Below are positions 1 through 11,108 of a stretch of DNA of 64,000 nt, piece by piece. The stretch covers positions 989,480-1,053,479 of the forward strand of contig NW_002476507.1 of the NCBI RefSeq assembly GCF_000189635.1, read 5' to 3'. The position numbers and the translations under genes are program-made. The DNA is from Tetrahymena thermophila SB210 (Eukaryota; Ciliophora; Oligohymenophorea; Hymenostomatida; Tetrahymenidae). The notes under the pieces were generated by a model. It made no database searches. It had not been told where the DNA came from and worked only from the letters and a program-made list of their open reading frames with translations. How positions within the stretch are numbered: position 1 is the first letter of the stretch; each line of letters starts with the position of its first letter.

Positions 1-1032
1 AAGAAATTATTGTTTCTGCAAAATTTGAGTTAATTTTAGAAGGATCTATTCCAGTAACCATAACACTATAATCTGCTATAGATAAATGTTTTACATCATA
101 TTCAAAATCCTATTATTTATAATTACAGATTATAAAATAAAATTTTTAATTTTTATTAAAATAATCTATAAAAAAAATTAAAATATTTCAGAAGATGATA
201 ATTAATAAACAAATAGATTGAATTGTTTACATCAATTAGTTTTCTTGCTATTCCTCTATAATAATGAATAGCTAAAATCAATAAAAAAATAGAAATAGTT
301 CCTAATATAGATTATATTTCTATGTCTGATTGACTATTTAATATATTTCCTAAAGAAAAGTAAGTAATCCAATTATAATAGCAATTATTGTAAGCATTTG
401 TTTAAGAATTAGGAACTGATACGGAGCAATTGCTTCCTTTGCTATTTTAAACGATCGAATATATTGAGCTCGAAGACAAGTGGACGAAGGCCAAAAGCAT
501 ACAAATCTTTATAAAATGTAAGTATAAAGGTATTCCTGTACCCAAAAAGCTTAACCTACTTAACTCGCAGTTGATTGAGAATTATGATTTTTCTATTTAT
601 CTTTAACAACAAGGACAAATTTTTAATAGCTCTGGTCTTGCTACATGTTTCTTATCTATTCCTACCTTAACAGATTACTAGAAATAAGGAGGTATATTTA
701 ATTGTTTATATATGAAACTTAATTAATTTTACTGCATGTTCTTAAGCTATTTAAATGAGAGGAGGTTTTTTATTAGGGTCGTACTTATCTTATAGGATAG
801 GAGGTTTTTGACTTTAATTGTTAAAATGGATGTCTGTGACTGATAATGCTGGTTAATTAAATGATTGAAAATCTGACCCTCTAAGCATCTTGTTATTTGA
901 TGCAAATAAATTCACATTATTTGATGCTGTTAGTCCATTAGGAGATTATAAAATACTAAGTTGCTACTAAGGATACTATTATGGAACAGGATTAATCTCC
1001 TTTGAATTTGAGGAGTTTGTGTATAGTTTCAT
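1..1032 (-). CDS. OSCA/TMEM63-like membrane channel, 3' truncated by window edge
   Basis: Exons 1032-733, 677-231 and 109-1 (running off the window), introns of 55 and 121 bases, both in phase 0. The start ATG at 1032 opens a polar N-terminus. A CPCC cysteine motif follows, then a hydrophobic segment, a short Cys/Asn-rich loop, a second membrane segment and, at the cut edge, the beginning of the cytosolic domain (motif ADYSVMVTGI). The same order is seen in the complete gene at 11109-13481, whose matching motif is ADYTIMVKGI, so this is a divergent paralogue in opposite orientation. By family knowledge such proteins are osmo- or mechanosensitive cation channels (OSCA/CSC1/TMEM63). The channel part lies outside the window, so function rests on the paralogue. 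The other copy has no introns here. Confidence 0.75.
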
Positions 1033-2103
1033 ATGAATTAAAGATGATAATTTTTCCGTTGATATTTTAATAATTGAATATTTTATGGTAATGTTTTATT
1101 CAAAGTAAAAAAATCTATTCAGTATTAAAAAGATTTGTTTAAAAAATGAATGAATGAATGAATTTTTAATTCATTATATGTAAATGTTTCTTATTTTGAA
1201 AACACCTATTTATATTTGAATTTTTAATTATTGTTAAAAATTCAGTGATAGAGTGATTGATTAATTAATTGAATTTACAGTCAATTCATATTTGATTAAG
1301 CTCTACTAACTACATTTTACTATCAATTTTAAATTTAGTTGATTGGTTAAAAATATTTATTTTTGGTAGTATTTTTACAATGTAAAAATCTCTTTGCAAT
1401 TTAAAGCTTTCTTATATTTTTTTTTCAATATTAATAAGATTCTACTAAACTTGAGTTTTTCATTTATTTTTAATGTCTAATTGATCAAGTTTAGAATTTA
1501 GTTAATAAAAAATCTAAAATAGTAATATAAATTGAAGATAAACATGAAATAATGATCAAAACTTAAAAAAATTATGAAAGCTAATAAAGTTGATAATTAA
1601 TTATTTTTAAAATTCTATGATAAGAAATAAAACATTTGGAATAATTATTTTAATAAACAATAATTTAGAGGTGTATGTATTATGTTTGATTGATTTGTGA
1701 TTAAAAACCTTCTATTTTAAATAATTGTATATTTATTTATTTTTTCTGTTTAATTCTGAGAAAGGATGAAAATTTATTTACCTTAAATTATATAAATAAT
1801 TTTGATAAGTTTTCATAAATTTTTAAAAATTCATATAAGCAATATAAGCAGAATAAAGGTTAGAAAGAATACTTACAGAGATGATAAATATAATTTTAAA
1901 TTAAGTTAGTAGTAATTATTTCAATTAAAATACTTTGTTTATTAGTTAATATTGAATATAAATAATTATTTGGTTAAGTTGGTAAATAAATTGATCCTTT
2001 TATTGATTATAAATCAATAATTTATCAAAAATTTTGTTAGTAGTTGTTTGTTATCAAGATAAATGTATGAAATTCATTAAATATGAAGTTCATAGATTCT
2101 TGC
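1033..2103. other. AT-rich intergenic DNA
   Basis: No coding potential was seen on either strand under the TGA-only code. It holds a short run of AATG repeats at about 1146-1163. The left part should contain the promoter of the minus-strand OSCA-like gene. Confidence 0.6.
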
Positions 2104-2688
2104 TCAGCTTTCTTATGATTAGGTTTTACTTTAAGAGTATATTGAAGGTTTTATAACTGGTGATCCTTGAACAAGCATTGTTTTCATTCTTCCTTTTCTT
2201 CTCTCAAAAAGAGAATCACTATTCTTACGAGAGTTTAAAGAAAGTTCCTATTCAGAATTAAGATCGCAAATGCTATTAAGTTTTGGTAATAGTCTAAGCT
2301 CAGGACTGCGGCTAGGTGAGGATAAGCATGATTCATTATCTAAAGGTTGGCTTCCTATTTAGGTCATACTACCTAAATTGTTACATGAATTTGAACTACG
2401 AAAGTTAGCCCATATGTTATTTCTTTTATTTTCATAGAATTTTTCTTCTTTTTCAGCAGGGTTTGCCATAAATATACCATTCTAATCCAACCAATCATTT
2501 ATTTTTGCTTCTATTTAGTCTATGCACTTTGGTAGTTCATACTTCTACTAGAAGTGAACACGTTAGAAAGGGATCAAAGGAGAATTATTATCATCTTCAA
2601 AAGAAGCTTAGGTGCAATTAGTTGAGTTATTATCAAGTGTGTAATCTTAATGTGACAAAAGTTGCTCGACGATTGAAATTTTATTCAT
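2104..2688 (-). CDS. Unknown 194-residue Ser/Asn-rich protein
   Basis: A single-exon reading frame from ATG 2688 to TGA 2104, with about a dozen in-frame TAA/TAG glutamines. I do not recognise the family. The first third is acidic. A short stretch around residues 60-85 reads like an amphipathic helix (motif QIEAKINDWLDQNG). The rest is Ser/Asn/Arg-rich with SPSRSP and RKNSDSLFERRK patches that look like kinase targets and suggest a disordered regulatory protein. GC content is clearly above the flanks, which supports coding. It starts divergently from the small spliced gene to its right. Confidence 0.7.
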
Positions 2689-2891
2689 TTATTATTTTTA
2701 CAATATCAAGGTGACCTTATGAAAAATTTTAAATTAATTTAATTTATTTGTCTGTAATTTGTTTTTAGATTTTTAACATCAACTATAATCACAAAAACTT
2801 TTTTTAACTATTTTACTAAGAATTAATATACATAAAGTTAGATAGTATCATAGTAAAAAATAATCTTAAATTGATACATATAAATTTATAA

Positions 2892-3337
2892 TATCAAAAA
2901 GATAAGCCAGCTCATTATATTAGGTTTCTAAAGAATTAATTAATTGTTACATCGATAAAAGAGTTATCTTAGTAAAAAGATTCAACTGCCTTTCTCAAAT
3001 TAAAATTAATATGATAGAAAATAAATATTATAGCACTTTTTGTAGAAGTATTAAGAAAAATGTTCATACTATCTATTAGCTAAAAGATTTAAAGTTTTTA
3101 TTTCGAAGATAAAAAGATATACAATCATTTTGATTTGCGACTAATTCTTACCTATCATAAAAATGTTTAATTTCTTTTAGTTATTATTATGTGTGTAAGT
3201 TAATTCATTAAAAGCAATTAATTATTGAGAAGCATAATCTAATTGAAATTTTCGAGAAAATTGGTGATTCTTTTCAAAATTAATCTTAAGCATAAGTTGA
3301 AAAAAAGAAGCTGAACATCTTTTGTTTTTCAAAATGA
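2892..3337 (+). CDS. Small spliced gene of unknown function, 5' end unresolved
   Basis: Three segments join in one frame: up to 2971, 3034-3093 and 3181-3337, with introns 2972-3033 and 3094-3180 (GT...TAG), ending at TGA 3335-3337. The product is Lys/Gln-rich with helical stretches (for example LIEIFEKIGDSFQNQ) and no recognised domain. The start is not certain. A possible 5' exon begins with ATG 2719 and splices into about 2902. Without splicing each frame hits TGA quickly, whereas the spliced reading is protein-like throughout, which is the main argument that the gene is real. Confidence 0.45.
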
Positions 3338-5039
3338 GCAATTTTTCTTACTGATTATGTTAACATTTAATCAAGTGCTAACATAATTAATTAAAAAATC
3401 AATAAATCTATTCATGAATGAAAAATCATCTATTTAACTTTAATTTTTGGGTAGTTTATAATATTGACATTTTTTTCTATTATTTTTACGTTATTTAAAA
3501 ATATTTTTTAAAAATAATTGCAAATAATTTAAATAATCATCCTAGAAAACCATTATTTTAATGTTTAAGTAAATATATTTTAGTTCTCACTTATTTTAAG
3601 ATAAAAATCTACCTAAATTGCTCTTTTTTTATATAGACTTTGTTTCTAGAGTTTAATTATCTTTTTAAATACCAAAACCTTTTTTGATTAGGTAAAGCTA
3701 TTTATACATATAAAAAATATACATTTTGATAAATCATTTACTATTTCCATAATATTTTAACATTTTCTTTCAACTTTTGAAAAAAATAACTTTAACAAAA
3801 TAAACATAAAAAATAACTAAATTTTTTATTATCTTTTTATTTTATATATTTGTTTCTATTTTTCCTTAACACTAATTTGGGCATAAATTCTTAAGAAAAT
3901 TAAAATTTTTATGTAATAAATTATTATTTGAAATATATTCTATAATTCATACAAAATTCATCTATAATTAATACTAGAAACAAATTTTAAGACTTTTAAA
4001 AGATTAGTATTATTAAACAAAATTTTAATGGAAAAGTTTTTGTTAGACTGGTATATTTTAGGAAGTATTACTTTAAAATAACTTATCTCTTTAAGTATTA
4101 TCTTTACATACTATTTAAAATTTATTGATAAATTCATTTTAAAATTTTATATAAACTTTATATTAATATAAAAAAAAAACAATTTAATACAAAACTAAAG
4201 ATTATCTTTGTATAAAAAATACTTACAACATTTTTGATTCTTGAAAAATATACTAAAATACCCTACCAAAAAATTATTAATTGTTAAAATTAACAATGAT
4301 TTTTTTAAAGCAATATAAAAAATAAAATAGTAAACACCTGTTTATTTTTAGTTGATTTATTTTCTAAAGTAAATTTAATTCTTATTCAAAGTCATGAAAA
4401 ATTATATTTTGTAATTTAAAAAATATTTTTCTAAATTATTTTTAAATTAGCTAAAAAAATAACAAATTATTTTATTAATTTATTTGATTGTACATTTTTC
4501 AACACAAAATAAAATATATAATTTTAATTTTAAAACAAGAGGGTTTGATTTGATATATTTTAAATTTTTTATAGGATAATTAACATAAAAAACTTATATT
4601 GATTAGATATGATTAAAATATATAAAGAGACTTTTAAATTTTAGAAAGAAGTTAATTATAATATATTATATTAATTATAGTTTATACTCTTTTATAATTT
4701 ATAATATTATTAAAAACATTGAATAAGAAAGCAGTGGAAGTATTTTTAATTTAATTAAAATTTTGATAGATATTATAAATTTTTTTAGTTATTTTAAGAT
4801 TCTTCATTTATAATTTAGTTTAGAAAAATTATTTTCTAAATAGTGGTTATTTCATCAAGTTAAGTTAATGGTAATTATTATGATAATTAATGTATATGTT
4901 TGTATTTATTTGTATATTCATTTTTTTAGTTCATTTGCAGCAAATAAACTTAAATTTATTGTAAGAATTTATATACTTAATATGTTTAAATTAGAAAATA
5001 GTTTAGAAAGAAATTAAATGGTTATCAAATGCAGATTAA
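3338..5039. other. AT-rich intergenic DNA
   Basis: Very AT-rich with long A and T runs. No gene, RNA or repeat family could be supported here. Confidence 0.6.
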
Positions 5040-8000
5040 TCATAGTAATAAGTTTCTTCTTAGAGTATAGTCCTTGTTTTAGAGTAAATCTTTAAATAGA
5101 AAGCTATCAAGCTTGTTAATAAGATTTTAAAATTCTTTACTTTGGTTCTATAGCTAATTAGTTTAGGCATTAAAGGAATAAGCTGATACTCTCTCACCTT
5201 TTGTAAATCCACCCAATAATAAAAAAGTAGTAGAGTCGTGATTTAATGGTATTTATTTATGTAGACATCTTTTACTAGATAATGTTCCACATAAATTACC
5301 TTAAAAGGCATCAAATCCATGTTTAATGTCATAACAATAAACTTTGTCGCTATCATCTTTTGTTGATCTACCGCCTAATATTAAAATGATTTTGTTATCA
5401 TGAGAGGCTATATTTAAAAGTGTAGATGCTTCAATAGGCTCAATTAATTCTATACCCATCAACTCCCACCTGTCTTCAGCCTCATGATAACATTCAAAAG
5501 TAGAATGTCTAACCATACTCCCACCATATCCACCAGCAACATATAATTTATTTTCTACACAAGAAGCCATAAAAGAGCATCTCCTATAATAAAGTTAAAT
5601 AAAATATTTTATAAAAAGACTAGCAATAATTCGAATATTCAAAATTAAACTAAATTTTTACTTATATTTCATGCTCGCAATAACTTCCCATTCTTTTGTG
5701 GCAATATTATATCTCTCACATTTACTCATTATTGCTGCGTCATCGTTGCCATATGATCTTCCTCCTAAAGCGTAAATGTAGTTTCCTTTTTTAACACAGC
5801 AAAATGTATACCTTCTTGAGTTCATAGGTTTTAAAATATCTACTCTATCTTCGTTAGGATAATACATATACACTGAACTGGATATCTTCGTCATTTCATC
5901 ATTCACTCCTCCGCAAATAAATATACTCTCACTTTCCTCAAATCTTACTCCACTTCTGTAAGATAGTAATTTCAATTTTTTAGGTCTTTTCTTTTTTAAA
6001 AGATTCTGATTGAGAATATCTATTTCTGCTATAAAATCTTGGTTCTCAGAAATTCCAAATATGTAAAACCTTCTACTGAAAGGTACCTAGTGGTTATTAG
6101 GATTATTAATATTTTAGTTCCCTGAAATTTAGTGCTATTCATTTTAATAATGATTGATCTATTCTTCATTATCAATCTATGCTCTCAAATTTTCTCTTGC
6201 ATACTACACTGATTAAAATCTCTTTTCTCGAGGCAAATTGCAAGCTTTATTTATATTTTAATCAAATTAAAGTTGAAGATTTTCAGCATCATTATTTAGT
6301 GCGATCGAAACAGCCCTGAACTATCTGGCTTAGTTATATTCATCTTAAATTAAATTACCATACTATTCTTCTTCTATATCCATAGAATGACTATTTCTAA
6401 TGTGCTATTGCAAAATATTTACTTCTTCGATACTTATATTATTTGGGCTTTTCTCCTAATCTTATTTATTTGGACTGATGAAGTTCTTCAAAATATTATT
6501 AGCTTACTCTCCAAAAGAATTATTTCTTTTTCTCTTTAAATTGTCTTAATTTTGTATACTTAAAAGCTCATTTACGCTGCATTTTACAATTTATATCTCA
6601 CTTGCTTATGAGTAATTTTTCCAATTTTGATAGGATCTTTTTTTAAAGATTTAATCTGATTCCAATGAATATATCCTTTCAAACTTTAAACCATAGCTGA
6701 GAAAAGAAGTTTTTTCTACTGTTTATTTATCTTAGATGTGATTTTAATTATTATTAATGTTGTTGACCTATAACGATTTTGATTATTCTAAATCAGCTTT
6801 CATTCTAATTACATGCTGTTCTTTTTTTTAATCCTTATAAAAACAACCTTAACCTTCATTATTCTCTACTTACTTTAGTATTTTTTATAAAATATTTTCT
6901 TCTCTTTTTATCTCATTATTAAATTAATTTAAAAAATCATTTTAAATATTTTCTAACTCTTCTTTTTTTTATTATTAAAATGAATTCTAAAAATTCTAAA
7001 TGTTATTGCTTAGTTCTCTGTCTCCTCCTAATATATAAATCTAGCCTTTCGATGTTAATATACTTTTAGATAATACCCTCTTTGCCTACATTTTACCAAT
7101 AAGCTCATAAGTTTATTTCTTTAAATTGTATCTCCAGCACTCGTTAGTGGGTCCTTCTTTGCAATTTCCTCCAAATATAACAAATTCATCCTTACTTTAT
7201 TCTAAAATATGAAGATTACCACACTCAATTCCCTTGTTTAATTTCATTTCTATTGTTTCCCAACAGTTTTAAGATTCATTGTATTTTTCTATTAATTCTG
7301 TCCTTTTCTTATTTCCGTTAAACCTTTTTTAATAGACGAAAGAATTCTTTAATAAATTAAAGTCATAAAATTTTTTGTTTTTTATATTATCAAAGTATTA
7401 ATTAAATGCATTAATAAAATTTGTAAGCTGATTGAAATTAAAAACTTATTTTTATGATCAATTAGATTTTTAACAACTAATTTAATTGCAGAAAATTTAT
7501 TTTTGAATATTTAAATTCAAAATACAAGATTTATTCTTTCACGCAAATACTTGAAAGAAAAAAAAATTATTGAATTAATTTTTAAATATTCAATATGGTT
7601 TTTTAAATAAATAACTAAGGCTTAAAGCTTTTCTCAAAATTATAATTATTTTAATTAAATTAATTTGCAAATTATATTGCTGTCTTAGACAGAACTGACG
7701 CTTTTTAAATCTTCAATCTTTTTTGCATTAGATTAATAATTTTTAAATAAAGAGTAATTAAAATAAACAAGCTTATCAAAAATTATTTATCATCGATTAA
7801 TATTTAATTTTTCTAATTAAATTATTGATAGTAAACTGGACAATATTAAACCAAAATCTTCATAATATATTCCAAGCAAAACGCAGTTTCTTTAAATCTT
7901 TATCAAAAAAAATAGTAATAATGAAGCAAGCAGCAGAACAGTTTAGCAATTAAAATAATTATAAATATATAAATAATAGTATTACCCTCCACAAACGTAG

Positions 8001-8521
8001 ATTTCATCATTGTATTAGAATGTAAAGAATGTGCATCTTGGTTCTGAAAGAGGTGATATCTCCTTCCAATTTCTATTAGAAAAATCATATACTTCACAAG
8101 ATGCAAGAAGTCCATTTATACCTTCTCCATAAGTACGTCCGCCTATTGCATAAAGTTTACCATTTTTAAAGGTGAGGCAATGAGTATATCTAGAATTTTT
8201 CATGCTGGATAAGTAAGAGTATGAGTTAGTTATGGGATTATATTCAATTAATTCATCACTGATATGATTTTTTTATTTGTTAATTCCACCACTTAAATAT
8301 ATCAGATTGTTTGACACCTTTATGACACCCATATAGTCAAAAATTTTCATCCCGAGAGGAGTATTTTGAAAGCAAAACTATTCTCTGCAAGAATCAAATA
8401 CTATAATCTCACCATGTCCATCCTAATTAGCCCCAAACATGTAAAGAAAATCACTTCTGTTTATATTATGAACATGTTTTTATTCATCTCTCTATGAAAT
8501 ATCACTCTATCGATTTCCCAT
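5040..8521 (-). CDS. Double kelch-repeat protein with central Q/N-rich coiled-coil linker
   Basis: Exons 8521-7986, 7323-5662 and 5583-5040 give 913 residues. Introns are 662 and 78 bases. Kelch blades with the double-Gly hallmark occupy about residues 20-285 (YLSGG, YAIGG, YVCGG, VIFGG, YILGG) and again about 595-913 (FICGG, YALGG, YVAGG, LILGG, LLLGG). The linker between them is Lys/Gln/Asn/Glu-rich with coiled-coil character. The long intron is inferred because exon 1 ends exactly at the GG of a blade (EIYVCGG) and the next exon resumes with FNGNKKRTELIEKYN, the expected continuation, in the correct phase. The protein starts MGNRQS, which fits the N-myristoylation pattern MGxxxS. Kelch propellers mediate protein contacts, and the partner is unknown. 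An extra exon inside the long intron cannot be excluded. Confidence 0.8.
7324..7985 (-). other. Long (662-base) intron of the kelch gene
   Basis: GT donor at 7985-7984 and AG acceptor at 7325-7324. It is much longer than the other introns in the window except those of the eRF3 locus and the unknown gene near 60 kb. It contains frames open only under the TGA-only code, but none resembles kelch sequence. Confidence 0.65.
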
Positions 8522-10539
8522 AGTAATATTTACAAGGAATGGGATTAAAAATGTATGTTTAAATAAAATACAGCTTCGAAGTATCTCCTCTAGAATAAAT
8601 AAACTTCAAAGAGAACAGCTAGTTCTAATCTGTTTTAAATTTATAAAATAATTCTCTAGATATTTAAGAAACCCTACTTACTACTAGTTAAGAAAGCGAA
8701 ATGAATATGTAATTTATTGAATTAATTTATTTGTTTGTATGTGTTTATATTTCTAAATTTTTTTTATTAGTTTGTAATCAATAAGGCCTTTTGTTGGTAT
8801 GTAATTATTATCCTACTTGTTTCTTTTTTCTTTGTTTTTAATGATTAAAGTGGTTTTTTAATTTTTTTTTTTTTGCAGTCTTTGTTAATTATTATTATTT
8901 TTTTAAGGAATTAGTGTAAATCCTTTAGATGTAATTAATTTGAAATCAATTATTAGCAAATTATTCCCTTCAATAAATAAAAGACTAAAGTGTATTACTT
9001 TTAATTTACAATTTACTTAATTTTTTGTCTTTATATTTTTTTTGGTTTGTCCCTTTTGTTTTTCTTGTCTTAATTAATTTATTTATTTAAAAATAGAAAA
9101 ACTTATTATTTATTGAATAGTAAAGCATTCAGAAATTCTTTTTCAAATTAATGTTTTTAATTTTCTGAATTTTTGATAATCTCTTTTTATTTATTAGTAA
9201 ATTAAATACATGTTTAATTTAAGATCATTTTTCTCCTATCTGAAAGTTAAAAATTACGAACTTTCATAGTTAAAAATAGTAATAGTTATGCTATTCCTAC
9301 TGGCTTATAATTTTTTATGATGGGTGTTTCTTCTAATCATTTAATCTCATTTTTAAAAATAAAAATGATATTTCAAATAAATACTTAGTATTTAAATAGA
9401 ATTATGTGGAAAAACAATATTTTATTTTATTGCTATTACATATTTACTAGAGTTTTCAAATGAAATTAGATTTATATTTATAAAAATATTATTTAAGACA
9501 TTACATTAAGAGTTGTGGATTAAAAAAGATTAGTTTTTAACAGAAATTTATAATGAAAAATTTCCACCTAAAACTTAGATACAAATGACGATTACTTATT
9601 TGTAAATTAAAAAATGCAGTCTCTTCAAAATATATTTTTATTCAAGATAAATCGTTTCAAATTCTAAAATCATAATCATTTTCAATAATATTTAATAAAT
9701 TAATTGCCATATTTCACATTTGTTAATATTTGAAAGGAATAAAAAAGAAAAACTCTAAATTGTTAAGAAAATAAGTTATTATTTATAAAAAAGCAAGGAT
9801 AGAAAATGTTGTAAATAATTTACTAAACATATAAATTAAAAATAAATTTTGTCAAATCATAATATATTAACAAAACTCTAAAGGCCTAAAATTATTTTTT
9901 TTAAAAATAAACAATTGAATTATTATCTACTCATTTAAAAAATTTTTAAATGAATTTTAGATGATAAAATGTAAATTAAATCAAAATAGCTGAAATAAAT
10001 GTTAATAAATAAAGACAATATTGCTCATTTATATTAAATTATTTTTTGGATTATTAGTCAATTAATTTCTCTATTTGTTAGTAATAATTAATTTCAAGCA
10101 AAAAAATGTTGAAACTTAAAATTACTAATTTTAACTAATTTAAATTTCTCTTAAAATAATTTTTTTTAGAAGATTTAATAACATATAATTTTTTTTTTTA
10201 TTTGAATTTTTTTTTTCACAATATGATTATATTTTATAAGGAGCATTGATAATTGTATTTTATGTATTTATTAATAGTACTAAATTTGAAAAGGCAGAAA
10301 AATAAATAAAATTTATTTTTTGAGAATAAGTGTAATATTTTCTTTTGGTTATTATGTTTTAAGGTCAAAAAATATATTGAAAAATCAAAATATAATTAAT
10401 TTTGTTGATAACCAGTGCTTTATCTAATCATTAACTCACATAAAACTACAAAAAATTGAACATACCTCAATTTAACCCTTTTCTCAATTAAATCAGTTAT
10501 CATATAATTGTTTTAAAGCAATATAAACTGAAAATATAA

Positions 10540-10665
10540 ATTTAAATTTTTATCTTCTGATTTAAAAAACCACCATTAAATAAATATAAAAAATCTTAAA
10601 ACCATTTTATATTAAATGATGTATTTAGGTATAAATTATGAAAGTTCTGTATAATTTAGAGCTAG
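10540..10665. repeat. Degenerate direct repeat, copy 1
   Basis: Shares with 10790-10915 the ordered blocks ATCTTCTGATTT, TTAAATAAATATAAAAAA, ATTAAATGATGTAT, AATTATGAA and TCTGTAT/ACTGTAT. Copies are about 250 bases apart, in the same orientation, and differ by many substitutions. Confidence 0.6.
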
Positions 10666-10789
10666 TATTTTACTATTATTTAAGTTAAATATCACAATAA
10701 ATATTCTAATATTTCTCAAAATAATCATTTTATGCATTAAATCATTTATTTATTTTATATTATTTTTAAAGTTATTATTAAACGAAAAA

Positions 10790-10915
10790 TATGAAATTTA
10801 ATTTTAATCTTCTGATTTGAAAAGTCAAGATTAAATAAATATAAAAAACTATCTACTATACATTATATTAAATGATGTATGCAGGTAGAAATTATGAAGG
10901 TACTGTATGATTTGA
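10790..10915. repeat. Degenerate direct repeat, copy 2
   Basis: Second member of the pair, roughly 200 bases before the start codon of the OSCA-like gene, so it may be promoter-proximal. Confidence 0.6.
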
Positions 10916-11108
10916 AGTAATCATTTTAATATATTTGCTTTTGAATAGCAATATAACAACTATTTTTTGATGGATTTTCTTTTTATATTTTTAAGTTAAA
11001 AAATAAAAAATAAAGAAACAAAGAATTAGTTTTAAATTTAGAAGTAGATCAAACAATCCCATATATTTATTTATTTTATTTAGCTTAAAACTATTGAATA
11101 TAAAGATA

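Larger units (their letters stand above)
8522..11108. other. Divergent intergenic region with a degenerate direct repeat
   Basis: 2.6 kb of AT-rich DNA between the kelch gene (-) and the OSCA-like gene (+), so both promoters should lie here. Nothing coding was found. A degenerate repeat pair is listed separately. Confidence 0.6.

Noticed and set aside
7440..7728. Possible 5' exon starting with ATG 7728 for a separate second kelch gene
   Set aside because: Frame does not join the kelch frame without an extra unsupported splice, and the long-intron model restores an interrupted kelch blade precisely.
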